NCBI RefSeq assembly: GCF_003217775.1
Contig: NZ_QJVJ01000015.1
Coordinates: 62,001 to 126,000 of the forward strand
DNA from: Paenibacillus flagellatus
GTDB taxonomy: Bacteria > Bacillota > Bacilli > Paenibacillales > NBRC-103111
Direction: 5' to 3'
DNA length: 64,000 nucleotides
In this document: piece after piece, positions 41,989-50,167 of the stretch
Numbering within the stretch: position 1 is the stretch's first letter
Layout: every line of letters begins with the position of its first letter
Notes under the pieces: generated by a model
What the model was told of the DNA's origin: nothing
Database searches by the model: none
What the model saw: the letters and a program-made list of their open reading frames with translations, nothing else
Program-made: the position numbers and the translations under genes

Positions 41989-42972
41989 ATGATCCGATTT
42001 GGAGTGATCGGCACGAACTGGATTACGGAATCGTTTCTCGAAGCGGCCAAGACGGTGGACGGGTTCGCCCTGACCGCCGTCTATTCGCGCACGGAGGAGC
42101 GGGCGCGCGAATTTGCCGCCAAGCACGGCGCCGCGCATGCGTACACGGATATCGAGGCGTTTGCCGGAAGCGGGGAGTTCGACGCGGTATACATGGCCAG
42201 CCCGAATTCGTTCCATGCGCGGCAGGCGATCGCCTGCCTGCAACGGGGCAAGCACGTGCTGTGCGAGAAGCCGATCGCCTCGAACGCCCGCGAGCTGCGC
42301 GAGATGATCGACGCGGCCCGCGGCAGCGGAGCGGTGCTGATGGAGGCGATGAAGTCGACGCTCATGCCCAATTTTCAAGCGGTGCGCGATCATTTGCACC
42401 GGATCGGCCGCGTCCGCCGTTATTTTGCGAGCTACTGCCAATACTCGTCGCGATACGACGCCTACAAGCAGGGCAACGTGCTGAACGCGTTCAATCCCGC
42501 GTTTTCCAACGGCGGGCTGATGGATTTGGGCATCTATTGCTTGTATCCGATGGTCGTGCTGTTCGGCAAGCCGGACCGGGTGACGGCGAACGGACTGCTG
42601 CTCGAATCGGGCGTGGACGGTCAGGGCAGTCTGCTGCTCGGTTATGCCGGCATGGACGCCGTCGTCCAATATTCGAAAATCGCCAACTCCGGGGTTCCGT
42701 CGGAAATTCAGGGGGAGGACGGCCAGATCGTCATTCATAAAATCAACCAGCCGGAAAAAATCGAGCTGCGCCTCCGGGACGGAACGGTCGAGGATTTGAC
42801 GAGGGGGCAGGCGGGGAACACGATGGTGTACGAGGTGAAGGAGTTCCTCGATCTGATTCATAGAGGGGAAAAGCAGTCCGCCGTCAATTCGCACGAGCAC
42901 TCGCTCTGGACGTTGGAAACAATGGACGAAGCCCGCCGGCAAATGGGGCTCGTTTACGCGGCGGATCGATGA
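41989..42972 (+). CDS. Gfo/Idh/MocA-family oxidoreductase
   Basis: A 327-residue NAD(P)-dependent sugar-type dehydrogenase: Rossmann nucleotide-binding motif FGVIGTNWIT at the start, and EKPIASN (the conserved EKP catalytic Lys) near residue 93, then the C-terminal substrate domain. The family reduces or oxidises cyclitols, aldoses or ketoses; the exact substrate is not visible. It follows the HEAT protein closely (RBS AAAGGAGAACGAC). A second family member is at 57059 in the ABC sugar operon. Confidence 0.9.
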   Translation: MIRFGVIGTNWITESFLEAAKTVDGFALTAVYSRTEERAREFAAKHGAAHAYTDIEAFAGSGEFDAVYMASPNSFHARQAIACLQRGKHVLCEKPIASNARELREMIDAARGSGAVLMEAMKSTLMPNFQAVRDHLHRIGRVRRYFASYCQYSSRYDAYKQGNVLNAFNPAFSNGGLMDLGIYCLYPMVVLFGKPDRVTANGLLLESGVDGQGSLLLGYAGMDAVVQYSKIANSGVPSEIQGEDGQIVIHKINQPEKIELRLRDGTVEDLTRGQAGNTMVYEVKEFLDLIHRGEKQSAVNSHEHSLWTLETMDEARRQMGLVYAADR

Positions 42973-43094
42973 CTCGCCGTTGGGCGGTGAGGGGAAAGCC
43001 CGGGGAACGCGCCCGGTTTTCTAATTGTCGGCGGTTCACTTCGTGTTATGGATCGCCAGTGCCCGCCCGCTCAAACACGCTCGGAAAGCAGAGC

Positions 43095-43121
43095 AAGCCC
43101 GGACGACGTCCGGGCTTATTT
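43095..43121 (+). terminator. Hairpin terminator after the Gfo/Idh gene
   Basis: AAGCCCGGAC (43095-43104) pairs with GTCCGGGCTT (43108-43117). The T tract is short (ATTT), so termination is less certain. Confidence 0.55.
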
Positions 43122-43246
43122 GCCATTCGCCGGCGGACGGTTTCCCTTCAATCCGGCGAATAGCCGGGCCCGTTTCGGCAGAAGCTTTGAGGGTATGAAC
43201 TCATTTTGACTGATCACTCATTTCAATCCCAGAGAGGAGCCCGATC

Positions 43247-43867
43247 ATGACAACGGCGGCCGTATTTTCCCCGTTTCTCGAACGACACGCGGTCAAGAAG
43301 TACGATCCGAACGCCAAAATGTCCCGCGACGAAATCAAAAAGCTGCTCGAAATCGCGCAACAGGCGCCTTCGGCTTGGAACCTGCAGCCTTGGACGTTTC
43401 TCGTCATCGACGAGCCCGAGGCGAAGCAAAAGCTGCTGCCGATCGCGTTCGGCCAACAGCAGGTCGTCGACGCCTCGATGACCGTAGCGGTACTGGGCGA
43501 TCTGGAGGCGCAGCGCAACGCCGAGTCCGTCTATCAGCCGGCCGTCGCGAGCGGGATGATGACCGCGGAGGTCAAGGACCGGCTGGTCGGTCAAATCGAG
43601 TCCGCCTACGCCAACCCGCAAACGGCCCGCGACCAAGCGTTTCTGAACGCTGCGCTTCCCGCCATGCAGCTGATGCTGGCCGCGAAAAGCATGGGCTACG
43701 ACTCCTGCCCGATGGGCGGCTTCGACGCGACCAAGCTGTCCGAAGCGTTCCGCATCCCCGACCGGTATATCCCGATCATGCTGATCGCGGTCGGCAAAGC
43801 GACACACCCGGCTTATCCGAGCACGCGCTTCGAGGTCGACGCCGTGACGAAGTGGAATACGTTCTAG
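43247..43867 (+). CDS. Nitroreductase family protein (paralogue of 15689)
   Basis: A 206-residue FMN-dependent oxidoreductase: RHAVKKYDPNAKM, QQAPSAWNLQPWTFLVI and YDSCPMGGFDATKL are the family motifs, all in line with the paralogue at 15689. Substrates are nitroaromatics, quinones or similar. RBS AGAGAGGAGC precedes ATG 43247. No regulator adjoins it. Confidence 0.92.
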   Translation: MTTAAVFSPFLERHAVKKYDPNAKMSRDEIKKLLEIAQQAPSAWNLQPWTFLVIDEPEAKQKLLPIAFGQQQVVDASMTVAVLGDLEAQRNAESVYQPAVASGMMTAEVKDRLVGQIESAYANPQTARDQAFLNAALPAMQLMLAAKSMGYDSCPMGGFDATKLSEAFRIPDRYIPIMLIAVGKATHPAYPSTRFEVDAVTKWNTF

Positions 43868-43975
43868 GCCGCGACAAATCGTACCGTTCGTCCACTTTTC
43901 CCTTGACGTCCCGTTCTCCCTGATTCATACTGACAGACGTGTCATGTACTTCAAAGAACGGTGGCGAACATCCGA

Positions 43976-44896
43976 ATGAAGCCGCATTCCCTATATATGG
44001 AATTTACCCGTGCCGAGTGGGCCGCTTTGCGCGATCATACGCCCCTTCCTTTGTCCAAGGAAGAGTTCGAACGGCTGAAGGGGCTCAACGACCAGATCCC
44101 CTTCGAAGAAGCGGAGCAAATTTACCATCCGATTACGCGTCTCATCAACTTGTATGTGGCCGCCTCGCAGCAGCTGTACCGGTCGGCCGCCGATTTTACC
44201 GGGAATCACGAGGGGAGAACGCCGTTCGTCATCGGCATCGCCGGCAGCGTGGCCGTCGGCAAAAGCACGGCGGCCCGCCTTCTCCAGCTGCTCTTGTCGC
44301 GCTGGACGAACCACCGGAACGTCGATTTGGTGACGACCGACGGCTTCCTGCTTCCGAACCGGGTGCTGCAGGAGCGCGGCCTGATGAAGAGAAAAGGATT
44401 TCCCGAGAGCTACGACATCAAGCGGCTGCTTCAATTTTTGAAGGATATCAAGGCCGGCAAGCCCGAGGTCGCGGCGCCGGTCTATTCCCATCTCGTCTAC
44501 GACGTCATTCCGGATAAGCGGCAAATCGTCCGCAACCCGGATATTTTGATCGTGGAAGGCATCAACGTCCTTCAGGTGAGCAAAGAGGCGCAAGTATTCG
44601 TCAGCGATTTTTTCGACTTCTCGATTTACCTCGACGCCGACGTAGCCGATATCGAGCGTTGGTACATCGAGCGGTTCCGCATGCTTCGCGATTCGGCGTT
44701 CCGCGACCCGGAGTCGTATTTTCACCGGTATGCGACGCTGTCCGAGGAAGAGTCGGTTTCGACGGCGAAGCAAATATGGGAAGAAATTAATGCCGTTAAC
44801 TTGCGCGAAAATATTTTGCCGTCCAAAGGGCGCGCCCGTCTGCTGCTTCAAAAAGGCTCGAACCACGAAATCCGCAAAGTGCTGCTGCGGAAATAA
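43976..44896 (+). CDS. coaA: Type I pantothenate kinase
   Basis: A 306-residue pantothenate kinase, first step of coenzyme A synthesis (ATP + pantothenate to 4'-phosphopantothenate). Alignment by eye with E. coli CoaA is close over the whole length: [12 protein letters not shown]-loop [81 protein letters not shown] at 43961 would add five residues; ATG 43976 is preferred though neither start has an ideal ribosome binding site. It appears monocistronic. Confidence 0.92.
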   Translation: MKPHSLYMEFTRAEWAALRDHTPLPLSKEEFERLKGLNDQIPFEEAEQIYHPITRLINLYVAASQQLYRSAADFTGNHEGRTPFVIGIAGSVAVGKSTAARLLQLLLSRWTNHRNVDLVTTDGFLLPNRVLQERGLMKRKGFPESYDIKRLLQFLKDIKAGKPEVAAPVYSHLVYDVIPDKRQIVRNPDILIVEGINVLQVSKEAQVFVSDFFDFSIYLDADVADIERWYIERFRMLRDSAFRDPESYFHRYATLSEEESVSTAKQIWEEINAVNLRENILPSKGRARLLLQKGSNHEIRKVLLRK

Positions 44897-44928
44897 ACGC
44901 GTTTAGCTTGAATAATATTTCCAAGCGG

Positions 44929-45300
44929 TTGACATGGGAATTTATCCTATGTTAGTGTTGCTTTAACTGATACGAACGGAGGGGTTACGTGTGTTAAACT
45001 AATTCTTCGATATTCTTTGCACAATGAAGGAAATAGTGGTTTAAGGCTATTTAGTGTGCATAGTAATCGAAGAATGGTTTACCATCGCGGTAACCCGGTT
45101 TAGTTTTTATGCGATTGGGGATAGGGGTAACTCTATTCTTATGTCGCATAGACTGGATTTGAAGAAAATGAAATGAACCCTTTTGTGATTTATCCGGTGA
45201 CAAGACTACGAGTCTATACGGGTAATCATTTATTGCGTTCATTCTTATTCTCTTTTTCGATTACGGTATGCACAGGCCTATAGCCTGTGTTTTTTATTTT
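44929..45300 (+). promoter_or_regulatory. Structured leader with minimal ORF and terminator before the alpha/beta hydrolase
   Basis: TTGACA (44929-44934) begins a region with a dyad ACATGGGA/TCCTATGT (44932-44952). GGAGGGG (44978-44984) is followed by GTG starts (44989 and 44991) that reach stop codons after two or three codons. A long hairpin (ATTCTTCGAT 45002-45011 with ATCGAAGAAT 45066-45075, inner TGCACA/TGTGCA) follows, then a terminator at 45271-45300 just before the hydrolase. This order resembles attenuation leaders, but no known class was recognised. A 63-codon frame on the opposite strand (45051-45242) is not convincing. Confidence 0.45.
45271..45300 (+). terminator. Rho-independent terminator before the alpha/beta hydrolase
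   Basis: CACAGGC (45271-45277) pairs with GCCTGTG (45283-45289), followed by a run of six T and more T/A. It lies 26 bp before the hydrolase GTG, so it must be antiterminated or bypassed for expression from upstream. Confidence 0.8.
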
Positions 45301-45325
45301 GTACATTTCCATTGGAGGAATCCGC

Positions 45326-46177
45326 GTGAACGAACGATTAGTAAAAGTAGATGGAATTAACTTATGTACAGACAGTTTTGGAAAATCGGTTAACCCGGCC
45401 ATTTTGCTGATTATGGGCGCCCAATCCTCAATGATTTGGTGGGAAGAAGAATTTTGCCAGCGTTTAGCGGATGCAGGGCGTTTTGTAATTCGTTATGATA
45501 ACCGCGATGTTGGACGTTCAACAACTTACGAACCTGGCCAACCGGGTTATTCTTTCGAAGACATGGCAGATGATGCCGTTAGAGTATTGGATGCTTACAA
45601 GATCGAGCAGGCGCATATCGTAGGCATGTCCATGGGCGGTATGTTGACTCAAATGATAGCTCTGCGGCATCCGGAGAGAGTTTTAACTATTACCCTCCTA
45701 TCAACGTCCAATTTTGCTCCGCATCTCCCCCCGATGGAGGAAAGGATTATGGATTTTTTCTCGAATATGGGGATTATAGACTGGACTAACGAACAATCGG
45801 TAGCCGAATTTGCTATTGAGAGATCAAGAATCCTAGTGGGTTCAAAGCATCTTTTTGATGCGGAAAAAGTCGGTGTTTTGGCTAAAAAAGAATTTGCCAG
45901 AAGTAACAATATGGCCAGCATGACGAACCACGCCTTGCTGACTGGTGGGGAATCCTATCTAGTTAGGACGAGTGAAATAAATGTACCCGCTCTGATTGTA
46001 CACGGTACTGAAGATCCCATTATCCCTTATGAACATGGAACGAATCTTGCTAACGAGATCCCGGGTGCGGTGTTACTGACATTGGAAGGTACGGGGCATG
46101 AACTTCATAATGATGATTGGGATTTAATTATCGATGCTATTTCAAAGCACACTTCAGTACAAAATCAGTTCAGCTAA
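45326..46177 (+). CDS. Alpha/beta hydrolase (esterase type)
   Basis: A 283-residue alpha/beta hydrolase with the triad Ser102 (VGMSMGG), Asp230 (HGTEDPI) and His258 (GTGHELH). The segment WWEEEFCQRLADAGRFVIRYDNRDVGRS resembles RdmC-type esterases that demethylate polyketide drugs; this is suggestive only. The gene is more A+T-rich than its neighbours, a sign of recent transfer. GTG 45326 follows TTGGAGGAA. Its expression is probably controlled by the structured leader and terminator upstream. Confidence 0.9.
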   Translation: MNERLVKVDGINLCTDSFGKSVNPAILLIMGAQSSMIWWEEEFCQRLADAGRFVIRYDNRDVGRSTTYEPGQPGYSFEDMADDAVRVLDAYKIEQAHIVGMSMGGMLTQMIALRHPERVLTITLLSTSNFAPHLPPMEERIMDFFSNMGIIDWTNEQSVAEFAIERSRILVGSKHLFDAEKVGVLAKKEFARSNNMASMTNHALLTGGESYLVRTSEINVPALIVHGTEDPIIPYEHGTNLANEIPGAVLLTLEGTGHELHNDDWDLIIDAISKHTSVQNQFS

Positions 46178-46577
46178 AGGCAGACGATAGTTCAATCGCT
46201 TCGCAGTTCGTATCCACAACAAATCCCATGCGCATGGTGTTCTCAAGGTGAAACAGGAAGCAGGCCGGCAAGTCCTAGCTTATAATTTGCTTAGCTCGGC
46301 ACAACCTCAAGACCTCGCATGCGTATCTGGCCGACTGATCGCGACTTTTCAGCCGTATGTCGATCTTCTCGGCCGGCGGCGGATACGCTTGGGAGGCACG
46401 AGCCGCTACGCTGATGGACCGTTTTCTCGACAGGAGGAAGGTTCGTCGTAAAGGGATGCTCCCGTTGCCGGCGTTTTTTTGCTGGTTGGCGCGGTGCGAG
46501 GTATGGTACAATTTGACTCGAATTCGAAGCAGGCTCGACGGTTCGTTGTCGTCCCTGCCGATTGCGAGGCGATACCG
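46178..46577. other. Intergenic region without identified gene
   Basis: Several short frames exist in this 400-bp stretch but none shows a family signature or good start. TACAAT near 46505 may be the -10 for the TmrB-like gene. It could be a remnant of lost genes. Confidence 0.4.
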
Positions 46578-47180
46578 ATGGCGACGATCCTCTGGATCAA
46601 CGGCGCGTTCGGGGCGGGCAAAACGCAAACCGCCTACGAGCTGCACCGGCGAATTCCCGAATCGTTCGTGTTCGACCCGGAAAACGCGGGCTATTACATC
46701 CGCAAAAACTTGCCCAAGGGCGCGGCCAAGGACGATTTCCAAGATTACGCCATGTGGCGGGAATTTAATTATGCGATGCTAAATCATTTACGCCGTGAAT
46801 ATAACGGCGTCGTGATCGCGCCGATGACCGTCGTCAATCCCCGCTATTTCGAGGAGATCGTGGGACGGCTGCGGGACGACGGCGCGATCGTCCATCATTT
46901 CGCGCTGTGCGTCTCGAAGGAAGAGCTGTACCGGCGGCTGCGCGGCAGGGGCGAAAAGGCGGATTCGTGGCCGGTTCGGCAAATCGACCGGTGCGTCGAA
47001 GGCTTGGCCGCCGAGGTGTTCAAGCATCATTTGCAGACGGACCATATGCCGATCGAAACCGTCGCCGAGACGATCGCTTCGATGTCGGGCATTACGCTGG
47101 TCCCCGACCGGAAAGGGAAGCTGGGCAAAAAGCTGGACCGGCTGAAGACGCAGCTCAAGCATATCCGCTTTTTCGGATGA
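46578..47180 (+). CDS. tmrB: TmrB-like ATP-binding protein (tunicamycin-resistance family)
   Basis: A 200-residue P-loop protein (ILWINGAFGAGKTQTAYELHR) that matches Bacillus subtilis TmrB over its length: FDPENAGYYIRK, AKDDFQDYAMWREFNY, VIAPMTVVNPRYFEEIVGRL, QIDRCVEGL, and the LNHIR-like C-terminus LKHIRFFG. TmrB gives tunicamycin resistance, probably by binding the drug, and is membrane-associated through a C-terminal amphipathic helix. ATG 46578 was preferred over an earlier ATG because GAGGCG is correctly spaced and TmrB begins here. No regulator adjoins. Whether this one confers resistance is untested. Confidence 0.87.
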   Translation: MATILWINGAFGAGKTQTAYELHRRIPESFVFDPENAGYYIRKNLPKGAAKDDFQDYAMWREFNYAMLNHLRREYNGVVIAPMTVVNPRYFEEIVGRLRDDGAIVHHFALCVSKEELYRRLRGRGEKADSWPVRQIDRCVEGLAAEVFKHHLQTDHMPIETVAETIASMSGITLVPDRKGKLGKKLDRLKTQLKHIRFFG

Positions 47181-47264
47181 AAGCGAGAACCGAACCGCCT
47201 CGATCCCCGGGGCGGTTTCTTCGTTTCGACGCACCGGAACGTTTCGAGAGGAGAGCGGGGAGGT

Positions 47265-47668
47265 GCCATGCCCGGAAATCGCCGCAGTGTAGGCGGGATA
47301 GTGTACATTTGTACCTTATCCGGCCGGAAGAAGTGGCGATTAGCCGAAATAGCGCACAAATGTACGCTAAGTGCGGCGCCATGCCCGGAAATCGCCGCAG
47401 TGTAGGCGGGATAGTGTACATTTGTACCTTATCCGGCCGGAAGAAGTGGCGATTAGCCGAAATAGCGTACAAATGTACGCTAAGTGCGGCGCCATGCCCG
47501 GAAATCGCCGCGGTGGGGGCAGGATAGTGTACATTTGTACCTTATTTGGCCGGAAAAAGTGGCGATTAGCCGAAATAGCGTACAAATGTACGCTAAGTGC
47601 GGCGCCATGCCCGGAAATCGCCGCGGTGGGGGCAGGATAGTGTCCATTTGTACCTTATTTGGCCGGTG
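47265..47668. repeat. 113-bp tandem repeat array (3.6 copies)
   Basis: Copies begin at 47265, 47378, 47491 and 47604, each exactly 113 bp apart; the fourth breaks off near 47668. Each unit has two palindrome-like cores: GTGTACATTTGTACC and GCGTACAAATGTACGC, about 60 bp apart, the first followed by TTAT. The copies are near-identical, with small changes between the first two and last two. Open frames across the array are repeat artefacts. The same core, in the form TGTACAAACGTACC, recurs at 60801-61105. Confidence 0.92.
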
Positions 47669-47709
47669 GTGCGGTTCGGCTTCGTGACGACCGCGCACGC
47701 CCAAGCGGC

Positions 47710-47745
47710 TTGACATGAGCCTATAATTAGAATAACATCTAATTA
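47710..47745 (+). promoter_or_regulatory. Promoter and operator of the ArsR/DUF2087 gene
   Basis: TTGACA (47710-47715) and TAACAT (47733-47738) are 17 bp apart. A perfect inverted repeat TAATTAGA-N6-TCTAATTA (47724-47745) overlaps the -10, as expected for ArsR autorepression. Confidence 0.7.
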
Positions 47746-47800
47746 GACAAATGACAAATTTCATTTCCGCTCCCCATTTTGACGAATCGAGGCGATCAAG

Positions 47801-48400
47801 ATGCAATTGGACAAAATCGTCCGCTACCACAAGGCGCTCGCCGATCCGACCCGCGTCCGCATGCTTATCTTGCTCGCCGACGGCGAGCGGAACGGGCTGG
47901 AGCTGGCCGAGAAGCTCGGCATTTCGGCCGCGACGGTGACGCATCACGCAGCGAAGCTGCGCGAGGCGAGCTTGATTCACGAGCGGCGCGACAAGAACAC
48001 GATTTACTTTTCGCTCGACCGGTACTTCATTCGCGCTCATGCGACAGCGGTCGTCGATTTGATCGAGAAGCGAGACGGAGAGGAGGAACTGTCGATGGAC
48101 GACAAGAACGAGCGGCTGAAGCAGTCCGTGCTGAAAAACTTTTTCGCGGCCGACGGCAGGCTGAAGCATATTCCCGCGCAGCTGAAGAAGAAGCTGATCG
48201 TGATGGAGCATCTGGCTTCCGGCTTCGAGCCGGGACGCAAGTACGCGGAGAAGGAGATCAATGAGAGCATCAAGCGGGTGCACGACGATTACGCGACGAT
48301 TCGCCGGGAATTCATCATGCATCAGTACATGTACCGGGACAACGAAGTGTACGAGCTGAACCCGCGCCGCATGTGGACGAAGTGGGAGACGTTGTCTTGA
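47801..48400 (+). CDS. ArsR-family regulator with DUF2087 domain
   Basis: A 199-residue protein: ArsR winged HTH at 1-85 (YHKALADPTRVRMLILL, GISAATVTHHAAKLREASLI) and a DUF2087 domain at ~105-190 (FFAADGRLKHIPAQLKKKLIVMEHLA, YAEKEINESIKRVHDDYATIRREFI). Such HTH-DUF2087 proteins are common in Firmicutes and uncharacterised; no metal-binding cysteines are present. A perfect inverted repeat over its own promoter supports autorepression. The stop is followed by a large hairpin region before the ABC locus. Confidence 0.88.
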   Translation: MQLDKIVRYHKALADPTRVRMLILLADGERNGLELAEKLGISAATVTHHAAKLREASLIHERRDKNTIYFSLDRYFIRAHATAVVDLIEKRDGEEELSMDDKNERLKQSVLKNFFAADGRLKHIPAQLKKKLIVMEHLASGFEPGRKYAEKEINESIKRVHDDYATIRREFIMHQYMYRDNEVYELNPRRMWTKWETLS

Positions 48401-48519
48401 CGCATCGAAAGCGAATCGGCACGAACGGGCCGGGGGCGATGCCGTCCCCGTAACCGCGGTTCGGATCCGCGGAGCTTGCAACATTTTCCGAAACCGTTAT
48501 GCTAACCTTATACGGAAAC

Positions 48520-48587
48520 AAGCCACGGCTGCCCCTCTTCTAAAGATGATCGGTTCACCTTTAGCGGGATCTACCGTGGCTTTTTCC
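48520..48587 (+). terminator. Long-looped terminator ahead of the sugar-uptake locus
   Basis: AAGCCACGG (48520-48528) pairs with CCGTGGCTT (48574-48582) and is followed by TTTTTCC. The 45-base loop contains a further CTAAAG/CTTTAG stem, so this may be a structured attenuator rather than a simple terminator of the ArsR gene. Confidence 0.6.
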
Positions 48588-48619
48588 GTTCAATCTTCCA
48601 GGAAACGCGAGGTGGACGG

Positions 48620-50029
48620 GTGAGGAGTAACGGTAGTGGAGTAGCAAGAGCGCGGCGCCGGCCGCTCGCCGCGTTCGCGGCGGCGGCATCCTTGCTGGCC
48701 GTAGTCGTATTGGCGGGCTGCGGCGGCGCGGATCGGGAGACGGCGTGGCCGTACGGCGGCGGACGGGACCCGGGGGCGGGGAACGGACAGGCGGTGCCGA
48801 ACAAGGCGAAGCGCGTCTCGATCGATTTCTGGTATACCTGGTCGGGCGACTTTCGCAACGAATTCCAGAAGACGGTCGTCGACGCGTTCGTCCGGGATCA
48901 TCCGGAGCTCGAGGTGAACATGACGTTCCTCGAAGGGACGGGCAGCACGCAATATTCGGACAAAATATTGACGTCGATCGCGGGCGGCGAGCCGCCGGAC
49001 GTCCTGCTGTTCGACCGGTTTCTGATCCAATCGTGGGCGTCGAAAGGGCTGCTGGAGGATTTGACCCCTTACCTGACGGAGGACAACGTGTCGCCGGCCG
49101 ATTACGATCCGCGGATTTGGGCGGAGACGGTGTACGAGGGCCGCGTCTACGGGCTTCCTTGGGTGATCGACGGGAGGGCGATGTACTACAACAAGACGAT
49201 GATGGCCAAAGCCGGGCTCGACCCGAATCGCCCGCCCCGCACGATCGACGAGCTGGACCGGATGGCGGAGCGGATGTTCGCCGCCGACGCCGAGGGGCGC
49301 TATACGCAAGTCGGCTTCATTCCGTGGATGGGACAAGGCTTTTTGTATACGCAGGCGTGGAACTGGGGAGGCCGATGGGAGGACGCCGAAGGGCGCTTGA
49401 CGCCGGACGACCCGCGCAACGCGCTGGCGCTCGAATGGATGGCCGGATACGCGAACAAGTACGACATCGCCCGGCTGCAGCAATTTTACGACAAACGGTC
49501 GTCGTACGGCATCAATCCGTTCGTGGGCGGCAACGTCGCCTTTTCGTTCGACGGGAATTGGGTGCTGAACGACTTGCGCAAGTACGAGCCGGGCTTCGAC
49601 TGGGGCGTGGCCCCGATGCCGTCGGCGGGCGAGGCGGAGCAAACGACGTGGGTCGGCGGCTGGTCGCTCGTCGTACCCAAGGGCGCGAAGCATGTCCGGG
49701 AGGCGTGGGAGTTCATCCGATTCGCCGCCGGGCGGGAGGGGGCGCTGCTCTGGTCGAAGCGGCCGAACGCCGGCTCCGACATGACGGCGCTGCCCGCGGT
49801 GAACGAGGAGCTGAAGCTGCGTGACGATCCGCATCTTCGCGTCTTCCTGGACATGCTCCCCCAGGCGAAGGTGAGGCCGGTAACCCCGCTCGGCTCGCTG
49901 CTGTGGAACGAGGCGATGCGCGTTCAGGAGCTCGCCGTCAACGGCAGGGGCAATCCGCGCCAGCTGCTCGCGGACGTCAAGAAGCAGCTGGAGGAACAGT
50001 CCGCCAAGCTCGGATTGACCCAAAAATAA
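48620..50029 (+). CDS. Sugar ABC transporter substrate-binding lipoprotein (1)
   Basis: A 469-residue extracellular solute-binding protein (family 1, MalE-like). The N-terminus has a signal peptide with lipobox VVLAGCGG. Binding-fold landmarks include WYTWSGDFRNEFQKTVV, YGLPWVIDGRAMYYNKTMM and FSFDGNWVLND. It is a clear paralogue of the lipoprotein at 53751. It lies upstream of the two-component genes and without permeases of its own, so it may serve as a ligand-presenting sensor partner or share the downstream permeases. GTG 48620 is preceded by GAGGTGG. Confidence 0.9.
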   Translation: MRSNGSGVARARRRPLAAFAAAASLLAVVVLAGCGGADRETAWPYGGGRDPGAGNGQAVPNKAKRVSIDFWYTWSGDFRNEFQKTVVDAFVRDHPELEVNMTFLEGTGSTQYSDKILTSIAGGEPPDVLLFDRFLIQSWASKGLLEDLTPYLTEDNVSPADYDPRIWAETVYEGRVYGLPWVIDGRAMYYNKTMMAKAGLDPNRPPRTIDELDRMAERMFAADAEGRYTQVGFIPWMGQGFLYTQAWNWGGRWEDAEGRLTPDDPRNALALEWMAGYANKYDIARLQQFYDKRSSYGINPFVGGNVAFSFDGNWVLNDLRKYEPGFDWGVAPMPSAGEAEQTTWVGGWSLVVPKGAKHVREAWEFIRFAAGREGALLWSKRPNAGSDMTALPAVNEELKLRDDPHLRVFLDMLPQAKVRPVTPLGSLLWNEAMRVQELAVNGRGNPRQLLADVKKQLEEQSAKLGLTQK

Positions 50030-50108
50030 GACACAAAATCAAAAAGTGACCCGCTAGGCGGACGAACGCCGATCCCTTATAATGGAAAACCACAAACCGG
50101 CCTAAACG

Positions 50109-50122
50109 GGAAAGCGCTTACG
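50109..50122. promoter_or_regulatory. Candidate cre (CcpA) site upstream of the response regulator
   Basis: GGAAAGCGCTTACG matches the cre consensus in 12 of 14 positions and lies just downstream of a TATAAT (50078-50083), where CcpA could block elongation. Confidence 0.5.
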
Positions 50123-50167
50123 TATGAAGCAAAACCGAATCGAGCGACAGAACGGGAGGCGACAACC

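Noticed and set aside
45051-45242. 63-residue gene on the minus strand
   Set aside because: It has a weak ribosome binding site, no family resemblance, and lies inside the structured leader of the plus-strand hydrolase.
46357-46782. 141-residue frame overlapping the start of the TmrB-like gene
   Set aside because: It runs into the TmrB gene in another frame and has no recognisable product; the P-loop protein in the other frame is clearly real.
47265-47668. CRISPR array
   Set aside because: The repeats are 113 bp, head-to-tail, with no unique spacers between them and no cas genes nearby.
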